A DNA stretch of 64,000 nt from Anthostomella pinea (taxonomy: Eukaryota; Ascomycota; Sordariomycetes; Xylariales; Xylariaceae), in assembly GCA_963556695.1 (NCBI GenBank), contig CAUWAG010000017.1, positions 62,001 through 126,000 on the forward strand. Direction: 5' to 3'. Positions 11,798-22,082 of the stretch are shown in pieces; within the stretch, counting starts at the first letter, position 1; each line of letters opens with the position of its first letter. The position numbers and the translations under genes are program-made. The notes beneath the pieces are model-generated. The model worked only from the letters and a program-made list of their open reading frames with translations. It had not been told where the DNA came from and made no database searches.

Positions 11798-12434
11798 GCT
11801 ATCGCGGGTTGATATTGACGTGGATCAGTTGATATATGGTGGATTACCGCCCCGGTGTTAGTGGTACTATGGTGGTGTGGTGGCAGCGCTACCAGGTGGC
11901 TAGTGGTAGCATGTAGCTGGCAAGCGGAACCACCCTAAACAAAAAAGAGATTTCTTGATAAAAACTCCACTTTAATCGTGAAAATAAAATGAGAAATATG
12001 ATAAATCCGTTATTTCTTTCTAGTTAGTTTAATATTAAGGTTGATTACTATTTATTCATATTATACTAGTAAATATTATAATGTATAAAAATTAAAATTA
12101 TAGGTTTATTTTATATGGTTTTTAAAAACAAAACATCTTTTATCGAGATATCAAAACCATTATAATTACATAAAAATCCTATATGTCCGAAATTTCAAAA
12201 CTATATATAAAGAATTTTTTTCGAATTTGATATAGTTTTTAAAAAGTAAAATTAACTTTATTTAATTCTAATTTAAGCCCACTTTATATCAACGTATATT
12301 TATCAACCAACTTAACGGAAACCCCTTATTGATCAACGTATATCAACTCAACGGGTACTAGCTCGTTGACAGTGTCAACTCAACTCAACGGGACCCCTGT
12401 ATTGACGTGGATTGAGTTGTTCGGGGCCTTGAGC
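11798..12434. repeat. AT-rich remnant of a repeat, RIP-type composition
   Basis: A very AT-rich core (about 11940-12330) is bordered by related short motifs. TTGATATTGACGTGGATCAG lies at 11799-11818, and the segment 12331-12434, containing GTATTGACGTGGATTGAG, pairs with 4733-4846. CAACTTAACG occurs on both sides of the core. No open frame crosses the block. It is most simply a decayed transposable element, family not determined. Confidence 0.6.
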
Positions 12435-12459
12435 AAGATCAACCCGACATAAACCCATC

Positions 12460-13055
12460 CTACATCGCCGTAGCAGCCGGACCCGCAAGACTGCTCACAG
12501 CGGCCGGCGTGCCCAGCAGTGTGCCATTCTTCCAGCAGCTGAACGAGACAACCTTAGACATCAACCCCGAAGCCGTGAGATCCCACCCGGCCGGGTTCTC
12601 TTTGCTGGGCATGACGTAACCCGTGCAGTCGGGCGAGTCGTGGCAGATGTTTTGCTGGGCTTCGGTACAGGACATGCTAGTAGGAAAGAAGAGAGTCAGT
12701 AACCACAGTTCTTGGCTTTTGTGCATAGAGAGGAAAGGATAAATAGGGGCGTAGGAGTTGGCCAGGCAGACGGCATTGTCGTCGAGCGGCGTCAGCGTCT
12801 TCACGCTTCCGATCCAGGCGCTGGGGAGGTCGTAGCACGTCTTGGGGATGTAGGTCGTCGGTAGACAGGTGCCGCTTCCGTGGTCCCCGAGACAGACGTT
12901 GGCCTGGTAGACGTGTGTCAGCAACTAAGTTGCACCCTGTGACTTGGGACGAGACACTCCGGGCTTACATTGATGTGGCAAGAGGATGTTGGTGCAGCCA
13001 GGATAGCACCTGCGAAGCTCACCAACAGCACCAAAGACTTAGTGAAGGACTGCAT
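12460..13055 (-). CDS. small secreted cysteine-rich protein
   Basis: Two exons, 12969-13055 and 12460-12903, joined by a 65-nt intron with a GTAAGC donor and CTACCAG acceptor, give a 176-residue protein. The first exon is almost entirely a signal peptide: MQSFTKSLVLLVSFAGAILA, with likely cleavage before APTSSC. The mature part has nine cysteines (contexts SSCHI, NVCLG, GTCLP, KTCYD, AVCLA, MSCTE, NICHD, PDCTG, FSCWK) and no transmembrane segment. A hydrophobic stretch around PFLSMHKSQELWLLTLFF ends in a TACTGAC...CTACTAG pattern. It could be a second, atypical or degraded intron, but no good GT donor lies upstream, so it is left in the coding sequence. No named family is recognised. The features fit a secreted effector-like or cell-wall protein (inference). 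It sits 26 bp from a RIP-mutated repeat. Confidence 0.75.
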
Positions 13056-14026
13056 TTTGCGACAGGGAACCAATTCAGCTCAAGTTGCCGCCTCCTGGTA
13101 AACGAATGAATGAAAAGAACGAAAGTTGAGCGAGTTGGATACACAATTCGCAGTATCTCCCGTCTGAACATGAAGGTGCTCCTTATAACGTTACCAAACT
13201 GTTGAAACCAAAGGGAATCGGATCCTCCAGACGGGAAATCCCATGTTGGTTGGCCAAGAAGAGGACGTAGATCTCACTAAGCTCCCTATGCAGACTCGAG
13301 GCAGGGTTCATTTCCTTCCCTGGGGTTTATCACTCGCGCTAGTATGCTGTTGCCTGTTGGTAGCCTTCCCCGGATGATCGCCCGCCCACGACTGGCCCGC
13401 GCCGCATGCGCCCCGAGGATCTGGTACCGAAATGAGGGAATCCCTTTAACCTTTTTGAGGCGCGTACCTTGCAGCATACAGGGCCATGAGATAAGGATAG
13501 GCAACCGCCAGGTGCACACCGCGTGCCTGTTCCAGCAACTGGGAGAAACATGTGTTGAGAAGGGAAGGTTGGTTTTCTTACTAGCTAAGCTGTCGTGGCG
13601 ATGGCCGTTTACATATAAGATTCTGGTACAAGGACCCGCAGGCCGGACAATGGAGCTTTCATGCGACCACACAACCTTTCCTTGTTTTCACATGCTTTCA
13701 GCCAATGGAAGAATCACCCGCCATCTCTGGGTGTGTGGCTTATAGTCCTGGAAACTCCTTCGGGTGAACGTGCGTTATCCCCTTACATTGCCTACCCTGC
13801 TCGAAGGCTTCCTGGCTTCCGAGAAGCAACAACGGAATACCGGATTGGCTCCGCTTGCCATCCAGACCGGTATGTTCGTTCAGTATAACAGCTCATTTCA
13901 GGACTCCCAACAATGCAACAGAAGCAGAAATTGGCCGTCGATGCATGTGCGCCTCTTCAATCACCAGGCACAAAATGAAACATCTGGGCTGGTTGTGTAA
14001 CTGATCAGACCTCCAGTTTCCTCAAC
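13056..14026. other. intergenic, no gene supported
   Basis: Overlapping frames of 70-130 codons occur on both strands at 13286-13745, but none has a recognisable domain, signal peptide or splice structure. Promoter of the secreted-protein gene and 3' flank of the LaeA-like gene are expected here. Confidence 0.5.
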
Positions 14027-15420
14027 TCACATGTGACCACCAGTAGATCTCATCCGTATTCTCGTAGCTGAGTCATATGACCGACATTCGTGCCTCGCTC
14101 CCTTCAGGTTGGTGGTACTGGAGGCTTCTGCCCATAGATAAATGTCCTGCGCACGAATCAGCAACGACCTCTCGCAGACACTCAACCTAAATATCCAGCA
14201 CGGGAAGGAGGCTGCCAACTCACACAGTCAGATAAGCATGCAGATTCGTATCCCGAAAGTCCCTCTTGACCTCCTCCACAAACTCCAGAACCTCCGCGGG
14301 CGCCATGCCCAGCACGCCCAGCACCTTCAGGCTCATGGCCTCGAGCCCCTGGATCATGTCCTCCTGGAAATACGCGGCGACGGTCTTGAAGTAGCGGCCC
14401 TTGGCCCAGGGGCTCGTGGGCCAGTAGAAGCGCCTCTCGACGACGCCTTCCAGCCCGGCGTCGTCGAAGTAGCGCCGGTAATGCTGCACGTTGCTCCACG
14501 AGCGGCCCAGCCGCGCCACGCCCGCCATCATCAGCTCGTTCCACCGGTACAGCGCCGATTGCCGCGGCGGCTCGCCGATCCAGTTCATCGGGAACAGCGC
14601 GTCCTGGAATTCGAGAAAGCCGCCCGGCGCGAGGTGGGCGACCGCCTGTTGCACGACGAAGGCAGGGTCGTTGAAGCAGCTCATGAGCGCGCGGCCGTGG
14701 ATGAAGTCGAAGGGCGCGCTGAAGGTCCACTCGTCTTCGGCGTCGTCGATCTCGAAGGTGCAGTTCTCGGGTAGGCTACATACATGGTCAGCTTCATGAC
14801 ATAGGGTGCGCGTGGGGTGCGTCCGGGGAGGCCGTGACCCGTCTTGAGTGCGTACTACTGTGGTTGGATGGGACTGAGGTCGGTTCCCCAGACATGGCAG
14901 TCGGGGTGTTTTGAAGCTACGGGAACGGGTCAGCCTCGAATTCCTCTGTTCATTCATTCTGTGTGTCGTTGAACCAAATTCTATTGCCCAGATACCGGTG
15001 CCTTGAGACCATTAGCTTGGACTCAATGGGCGGGATGATGAGTCGCGCGCGAACCTGTCGCAATGTCCAATACCCGACCCGGATTTTCCGGAAGGGGACA
15101 CAAGTGATGTTTTCCGTTTGCTGTTATCATGAACACGTGGTGCTGGAGGTCTGTGGTTCCTATTAGCATGCGGGTGAGTCCGCTGCGACGCGCAACCCAC
15201 CGAGGCGTTCTTGTTCGGCCTGGGGAGCATCAGCCACGACGAAGAGCAGATGGAACTGGTATAAGAGCGCACCACATCATTTGGCAAGAAGTATCCTGTG
15301 TTTCGTTAGTGACGGCACGACATCATCGAGTCTGTGATGTGCCTTACTGCCTTGCTTGTATTTGTGATATGTCCGCCCATTCTCCTCGATGTAGTGGTAC
15401 AATGTCGAGTCCACGGACAT
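14027..15420 (-). CDS. LaeA-like S-adenosylmethionine methyltransferase
   Basis: Eight exons reconstructed from splice signals: 15348-15420, 15276-15295, 15201-15219, 15055-15150, 14975-15001, 14859-14916, 14226-14775 and 14027-14146. They sum to 963 nt, 320 residues, with phases consistent throughout. The joined protein shows the family order: ENGRTYHKYK, then RYFLPND and AEQERLDLQHH, then SAM motif I (GRVLDIATGTGIWAIEFA), an acidic HVWGTDLSPIQP loop, NCTFEIDDAEDEWTF, FDFIHGRAL, and LAPGGFLEFQDA. This is the arrangement of fungal LaeA-like/TAM-type methyltransferases, many linked to control of secondary metabolism; this copy's role is unknown. Two exons are only 19 and 20 nt long. The gene appears intact. 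Exact 3' exon choice (ending TDIYLWAEAS) is the least certain part. Confidence 0.85.
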
Positions 15421-15562
15421 GGTTGAAGATCTGATGTGCGATTAACCCAGCGCCCTCTTCACGAAGTAGCCTCGTCGACGGCTGCGAACCTGATACTTCC
15501 AGCGACGCTTCCCACGTCCTGGCATTGGTTAGCATTGCCTGTGCTTGATCTACATGGGGTCT

Positions 15563-16139
15563 TCAAGGTACATCTGTCATGCTGTCGTCGATCGATGGCA
15601 GAGACGGCGCGCTGCATCCTCCCCAAGAGAACGACGATACATCTCCTTCCAGCGAAGCCGTACGTGTGAGTGCCGAATACTCCGAGTTGCCCGAGTGCAC
15701 TTCTTTAGCGGGCAAACCAGCCGCAGCACCTGGGAGTTCCGTGTCGTCCATCACTCGCTCTCCTCGTCTGTGTCGCGCGTAGGTCACGTTGTTGACGAGT
15801 TCACTTTCACCGTAGAATGCCGGCGGTATTTTCGGTATGGTGGATCCGCATGAATATGCTCGACGCCGGATTGGAGATGGAGTTATGTGGCTCCTCGAGA
15901 TCCCGTTCGTCACCTTCCCCGCGGAACAGCTTGGAGGGGGCAAAGGTATAGGTATAGTAAAGTAGGTAGGTAATAATGAGAACCCCTGTCAGCCCGTCAA
16001 GCAAGCTGTGCCGCCATTCTTCAATCCAGCTCGCATCGATCCGAAACGCGTGCCATGTCATGATAAGAGACAGGCGAGTCAGGCGACACTTACGGGGCAG
16101 ATGCGATAATGCAGGTGCAGTATATCCGCTGACCGTCAC
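15563..16139 (-). CDS. hypothetical protein fragment with one possible membrane segment
   Basis: Two overlapping frames look coding. The upstream frame (15807-16139) contains a hydrophobic stretch GVLIITYLLYYTYTFAP followed by an acidic RGEGDERDLEEPHNS tail. The downstream frame (from 15563) carries RRGERVMDDTELPGAAAG and a Ser-rich end. A short intron (CTACG|GTGAAAG to GACACAG|A) would join them in frame. A GTAAGT donor near 16100 hints at another exon upstream. I recognise no family, and the start is not established. It could be the C-terminal part of a membrane protein, or a relic. Confidence 0.3.
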
Positions 16140-16899
16140 TGACAGGAAGAGGCTGTGGCTTGTGCATCGGGAGACCCTTCCGAAGACTGCATCACCTCGG
16201 TCCTAACACAAAAGTCTGGAGGAGCGTGAGTTCATAGGCTCAATCGAAGTCCACGTGCCCGCGCAAAACGCCCTGGGTTACATTCTCGGCTGAATCCTTC
16301 AGAGCGGGAAGGTCTGGAGTTCCTTGCGTCCGACTCTGCCATGTCCGCGATGGTGTCATTGCAGATCGCGACGAGACAGAGCGACAATTTTGGTCCTTGA
16401 ACAGGTATCAGAGACCTGGTGCCAATACGTCGACGGTAGCAATGGTTGCGGCTCAACCGCTTCGTCGGGCCATGGAAGCGTTGTTTTTTAGAGCACATGT
16501 GTCCTACGACTGGAAGGCAAAAAGTCCCGACGCTGTGCGACCCTCCCACATCTGGGCAGCTCGGTAGCTGAATGAGGGAACCGTGAAACCTTACGAATTG
16601 CGACTGAGGAGGCAAGGGCTTGTGTCTCGTCGGACATTTCACCGAGCTGCAGGCATGAGCACGTGGACTAAATGCTCAAATCATATAGATGTGCGAAAAA
16701 GTAAAGCAATACAGCTTTCGCCGATAGTAGGTATGCTACCCCTAAATATAATAAGCCAGATGCATTTCCCATGCCCGATGCAGCCGTACTCCAATAAACG
16801 CCTTGCTGAAAATCCCATAGAATCATTGCGCCCATAATATTGCGATATTATATGATGCCGTGTATAATGGAGTGGTATTCCGAGTATACCACCCGCAGC
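16140..16899. other. intergenic, no gene supported
   Basis: A 136-codon minus-strand frame (16232-16642) has no recognisable features. Nothing else stands out before the 3' end of the T5orf172-domain gene. Confidence 0.5.
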
Positions 16900-18201
16900 T
16901 CATCTTGACTCGTCCCAGTCTGACCAGCGTTTGACGACTTCGTCAACCATGGTGATGCCCTGTCTACTGGCTTCGACCTCAAACCACTCCCTATGAGCTT
17001 TGCCACAGGTGTCACAGTTCCCCTTGTCACTAACACGGAGTCCAGCACCCGCAAGCTCGATATGTATCAAGCGTTCAACCTTGTGGCTATGCGGCATCTT
17101 GCGGGGTGTCGAGGGCTGAGTTGTTGAGATATAGGGGTAATAGCGGATCAGCGAGAGGTTGTACCCACATTGTCGCGACCACTCGTTCAGACGCCGTTGG
17201 ACATTGGACGCCCTGCCAATCTTCAGCAGGACCGTCTTGCTCGAGGAGCCGGCCTTGTTTGTCTGATTTGCAAAGGACTGCAGGACATCACTGGTTCGTC
17301 GTTGACGCATATCTGAGCGTGCAGGTGGGGCTAACAAGTTCCTGGCTGCCTCGGCTGGGGGCGCTGCGGATTGCGACTCTGGTGTCAGCCAGAAGATGTA
17401 GATGTAGCCCGCTTCGTCTCGATTCGATATTGGCTTCGCAAGTTCTGCAAGTAACTGTGAAGCTGTCTGCGGTGAGGCAGCAGGAGGGATCAAGGAGAGG
17501 AATTGAGATGTCTGCGAGACATTGGATTGCACCGACGAGTGCTTCGATGCTGTGAGGCTTGGCCGGGGACCCGCGGAGGATGGCGCAAGATGCTGGCTCG
17601 ACGGCAGCTTTGCAGTGGCGGCCTTTCCGGGCGCACCCTGTATTGGTCTCGGTTTTGGTCTCGTTGGCCGCTCTTCCTCTACCACGGGCATTGTGAAGCA
17701 ACAGCAGAAGCTCACAGTCTTGGGCTTTGCCTTTCGCTTGTGCGGCTGTGAGACGTTCGTGTTGCTAGTCTGTACGATCTTCTCATTTTCTGGTTTCGCA
17801 GACTTACGCACGGGTTTCCGGCCCTGTCTTTGTGCCTCCACAATACCAAGTCGGTCGATGAGGCTATCGAAGCTCTCACGGGTCTCGAGTATCGGTGTGG
17901 TTCTCGTATTTGGCCCCGGGCTAGACCTCGCGGAAGAACTCGCTTGATCTCTGTGTTGCCAACAGTACAAATTCGGGTTACTTGGGTCGTCGGCGCGCAG
18001 CCTGTTGACTCGAGTTCGTGGTGGGGTCCGCGGTGGGAGAGGAGAGGCGGCCGGAGACGCTGCAGGAGAAGACCCCGGAGATGCTGCCAGCGGTCGACGG
18101 CACGGACGACCGCCTCCAGTAATGCCTCTACATGTCGTAGCGGGGTTTTTGGAGTCCGAGCGACCGATGAGGGACTCGGGGGTGTTCGGAATGAACGGCA
18201 T
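16900..18201 (-). CDS. T5orf172 (DUF1766/MUG113) domain protein, GIY-YIG-like
   Basis: An uninterrupted 433-residue frame. The N-terminal third is Pro/Ser-rich and carries a likely metal-binding set (TTCRGITGGGRPCRR ... LYCWQH, about residues 23-80). A basic, low-complexity linker follows. The C-terminal domain starts at about residue 265 (GYIYIFWL), contains KIGRASNVQRRLNEW at 327-341, HKVERLIHIEL at about 373, a CDTCGK pair at 396-399 and REWFEV at 404-409. This order is typical of the T5orf172/MUG113 family, which is related to the GIY-YIG nuclease fold. Cellular function in fungi is poorly defined; fission yeast mug113 is up-regulated in meiosis (family knowledge). Intact, no introns needed. 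Confidence 0.88.
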   Translation of the reverse strand: MPFIPNTPESLIGRSDSKNPATTCRGITGGGRPCRRPLAASPGSSPAASPAASPLPPRTPPRTRVNRLRADDPSNPNLYCWQHRDQASSSARSSPGPNTRTTPILETRESFDSLIDRLGIVEAQRQGRKPVRKSAKPENEKIVQTSNTNVSQPHKRKAKPKTVSFCCCFTMPVVEEERPTRPKPRPIQGAPGKAATAKLPSSQHLAPSSAGPRPSLTASKHSSVQSNVSQTSQFLSLIPPAASPQTASQLLAELAKPISNRDEAGYIYIFWLTPESQSAAPPAEAARNLLAPPARSDMRQRRTSDVLQSFANQTNKAGSSSKTVLLKIGRASNVQRRLNEWSRQCGYNLSLIRYYPYISTTQPSTPRKMPHSHKVERLIHIELAGAGLRVSDKGNCDTCGKAHREWFEVEASRQGITMVDEVVKRWSDWDESR

Positions 18202-19675
18202 TGTATACCAACGAGTGCGTAGTCAAGCGTGAGGTCTTTCTTGTCTGTATTGTCTGTATAGAGGCGGTAAAGAGCGTTGTGTGGGTGGGTATGAAGACCG
18301 CGAGAGGGAACCTTCTGCCAGCACCGGCAGGCTTGTAAGTTATATGGCTATTCCCGCATGGCTAGGAAACCCCACGCGACTTGTCCGCGTGAGAAGTAGT
18401 GAGTCCATTAAGCCCATCAAGAATGGCACTGACTCTGGGTCACCGCGTCTATGTTCTATTCGAGGGGCTGGGTTTTGACGATTCGGTTGCGTCAACCTTC
18501 AAGCGTAGAGAGCTTTGGTTCGTTAGATGGGGGGCGCCTCGGGTGTGGCTGGGGCTCCCTTCGTCGTGGCTGTGCAAGTGGCTTGGTTATATTGAACACC
18601 GCCCAGGCCTACATCACCGTCGCGCCTCTTGAATCCTTTGCCGTCTGCCGGATATGACACATGATACAGCTCCGTCACGGTGTGAATATTTTCGTTAGTC
18701 TTCAGCTCACCGGAGTCCCTTGGCGTCTTGACCGGCCATCAGTCTCTCCTAATAGGCAATTGAGAGGCTGCAATAGGTGGTATTATGGACAGTCAGCTCC
18801 GATGAAGAGCTTATCCTACGGACAAGTCCCCGTAAGTTTGACATGCTGCAGCTCGCTTATATACTCTCTTGTGAGAAGCAAACTTAACAGGCGGTCCTCG
18901 TTCCTTCTTGTAGAGTGCGCGCTTCACAATTGGGCCTGACTTCTGTATTCTGGTTGCTCTCAGGATGGGTGTACCGGTGCTAAATGTGATCTGACCTCAC
19001 GCTGTGCGCCAACTTCCGTCGATGTCTATAACTACTGCATAACCATACGCACTGATTATCATATTCTACCTTCCAAACAAGCTCGCCCAGCATCGGCGCG
19101 GCTCAGGAGGACTTCGCGTCACCATTCTCCGGCTTCTTGCTGTCCCTCAGGTCTACCCAGCCCGTCCCGAAAGATGCGAAGAACCTCAATTAGCTGTCCC
19201 AACCATACCATAACAAGGAGTATTGAAAGCTTTCACATATGCTTCAAGGACCCCAACCAGTTTTGGACATCCTTGGGGTACCAGAGTGCGTCATGATTAG
19301 CGCAGGCACTGGGTACGTCTGTGAGACTGCAGTCATCAACTTGGTCATAGACACAAACCAGCGTTCAACCGACCACATTTTTGTTGAAAGCAAGCGACAG
19401 TGGTATGTAGTAGTATAGTAGCATGATGGCGCGCTCTGACGGCTTCTAACTTCACTCCATCCCTTCCTGTATTCCTACTTGTATATTTACACTATTGTGA
19501 GATATAGGGGATAGCTCAGCCAATCAACAACGACAGAAGAGAATTTTCTGTTGTGATTTTAGTTGCTCTTATAGTAGAGCATAGACAATCCGGGACTGGC
19601 GCCATCTGCTCTCCTAAGTAGTCACGGAACCTCGACTCACCTACCTGCATCTAAACCGAAGTACCGTCACATTTC
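18202..19675. other. intergenic, no gene supported
   Basis: Only short unsupported frames. The first few hundred bases should contain the promoter of the T5orf172-domain gene. No repeat, RNA gene or conserved motif recognised. Confidence 0.5.
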
Positions 19676-20762
19676 TTTAATTTACGGTCGTTTTTATTAT
19701 TCGCCTTTCAACCGCGACACCAGGGTCAGAGTTTTCACCCCTTTACCCTACCTACATTTCCACGATATCGGAGGTGCTAGATACGACGAAGAGGAAGACG
19801 ACCATGTCGCTGATGCTCGCAAGCCCGACCCTAAGAACCAGATTAGTCCCACCCAGGACATCGACAGCGATTCCGAAGGCGAAGGCGGCGACGGCTCGGC
19901 TTCGATCGGCCTAACGTACTACCCTTTGCCACTGGGATTTTTAAGATCGCGATTCTGCGGTGGTTGCGGCTACGACCATTTCATCGAGTCGTGTCGGTGA
20001 GAGATGCCTGTCTTTAACAACATCCCTTAATTTAACAACATCCCTACACAGTACCAGGTTCCTGGAGAGGTTTACAACGAGAAGTATAGGTATTTGCCAC
20101 CTTACTTTTGACTCTGACAGTACATGCTTACCTTCTTTTAGACGTGGAGGCCCATTCGGAAGATTATCCTATGTCCAGCCAGTAACTTATCGGAAGATGC
20201 AACGCGTCAAGGATTACGACCATTTCGCCTACATGCGGGATCGATTCGGAATTACCGCTCAGGTAGAGTCTGGCCCCCCTCACCACCCTGCGTCGAGTGG
20301 AATACCACGGTCTGAAGGCTGGGATCACCAAATTCCCTCTGAACGCCCGGGTTCCAATGCCTTCCGCCATCCACCGGCTTGACCTGAATGGAGACGGCGA
20401 GGTCGTCGATTTGGGCGCATTGGCAAATAGGCTGCGAGGTCCCGCCAAAAGGCACTTAAGTCTGTCATACGTCCGATACCTTTTCTATCGCATCCATCTC
20501 ACCAGCGGTATCCAAATTGACCCGCGAGGATGAGGAGGTACCTGAACTTGCACTTGACCCGTTACTTGAGGCAGCCATCGAGCTGGCCAAGTTATCCAGG
20601 GAGGTCCCGAATGCTGACTATGGCAAATCCAAGGCCTTCAACAGCCCCCAAGCACTCCCCACTATCCTCGCAGTCAAACTCGTCCACGACGTCAACGACC
20701 TGTTGGTCCAATCGATCAGCATCAAATTGAAGATTCGCGAACCACCCGCGCGAAGTATGTAG
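19676..20762 (+). CDS. putative multi-exon hypothetical gene or relic
   Basis: A run of coding-like pieces on the plus strand. An open frame without a start reads FTPLPYLHFHDIGGARY, then the acidic stretch DEEEDDHVADARKPDP and DSDSEGEGGDGS, then RFCGGCGYDHFIESC, ending at a GTGAGAG donor near 20000. Further pieces follow: GGPFGRLSYVQPVTY with VKDYDHFAYMRDRFG (20150-20260), VPMPSAIHRLDLNGDGEVVD (20360-20410), and a last exon with REDEEVPELALDPLLEAAIE and LAVKLVHDVNDLLVQSISIK ending at 20762. The CxxC pair could bind zinc. I recognise no family, cannot fix the start, and splice phases between the middle pieces are not certain, so it may be a decayed gene. Confidence 0.35.
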
Positions 20763-22082
20763 ATATTAAACTCCAGATTTGAGCAAGCAAGAGGGTTACC
20801 GGTACATGAGACTCTGTGGAAGACCAAGCGTAATTGAACATGTCCTTGATTACGCACCTGAGTTTCGTGATAACAGAGAAATGCTACAATAAACCGATCT
20901 GCTTCTAAGATGACCATGTAGCCTCACACAATCGAACGCAACACGCAAATCTGAGCAGGGGCGAGCTGCTCTTACATACCTGATTTTCTCCGGCGTAAGT
21001 GCCAGTTAATGTCATGATGTGATGTACAGTTTTGCATATGGGAGTACAGGTTTTGCCATTGCCATCTTCGCTAAAGTTGATGTTGAAGCGGCGAGGCTGG
21101 CAAGGGAGGCAGGCCGATGGAAAGTTCCATGCCGTCCGGGATAGATCGGGATGATCCGGGATGGGACGGGACGGGACGGGATTGAGTGTTTCGGCCAAGA
21201 CCCGACTCGCGGGCGGAATAACCATGCGCATATCCCAAGGTTGAAAATTCTTGTAGGTAGGTATCTCGATCAGACGAGCCGGGACTAGAACGCATAACGC
21301 CGCCTACGATGAGATTGATTGATATATCAACCCACCACGGTAACGTTTTGACGGCGGAGATGTTCTTCAGCGTAAGAGGCAGGTCACAGTCAACGGAGTG
21401 CAACAGAGGGCTTTCTGGATCAACTCCACGTCTCACCGGTGACCAGGAGTCTCACCGCAAGACGAATTCGAAAAGCTACTAGCGCCATAATATTCATTGC
21501 GTGTCGTGTGCGGGCAGTCACTGGAAAATCAATCGTGAATATACCCGACGTCAAAGTGGTCAGCTCTAACAAGCACATCAGGGCCTTAGGCTAGGACCTG
21601 TTCTGTATGAGAGCGGGACTCGAGGTGCCATGACGAGCGTTCGAGCACTCTTTGCTGGGTGGCTCGGCTGGCGAACTCTCCGTGTATGGCTAGAACTCTT
21701 CTGACACATGAACAGAGAGCGTGAGCGACTAGCATGGTAGAAATGAGTCGTCATGCGTGCGGGATGCAAGCGCGGGTATGGGGTTAGTAAACTGTCTCTA
21801 TTGGCAATCAGGCCTTGCAGCAGTCCGCTGAGCTAGAGGCGACATCATCGACGGATGCATTTGGTGCTCCCTTACACTCACGTTGTCTTACGGACCATCA
21901 CATACATGTCGCAGTTGAGATTGTAGTGCAAAGCATCAAGGAATAGCGCTTTTCATTGCCTGATCCAACCAACACAGCCTGAATGACAGGGTTGGATTTC
22001 ACCGCTACAGAACTCCGAAGACAGCCTTCAGCCTCCTGCCCGGGACAGCCCAGCACAGCCAAATCAGACCAGAAAGGGAGCC
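20763..22082. other. intergenic with a short GGGAC minisatellite
   Basis: No gene is supported. A G-rich tandem stretch (GGGATGGGACGGGACGGGAC and neighbours, about 21137-21183) is the only notable feature. The right end is the 3' flank of acrB. Confidence 0.5.

Noticed and set aside
13286..13745. Overlapping frames of 128 and 133 codons on opposite strands
   Set aside because: Neither has a recognisable domain, signal peptide or plausible intron; either could be chance in moderately GC-rich DNA.
14142..14799. Long open frames on the plus strand opposite the LaeA-like gene
   Set aside because: They mirror GC-rich coding sequence of the minus-strand gene, whose exons join in phase and carry all family motifs.
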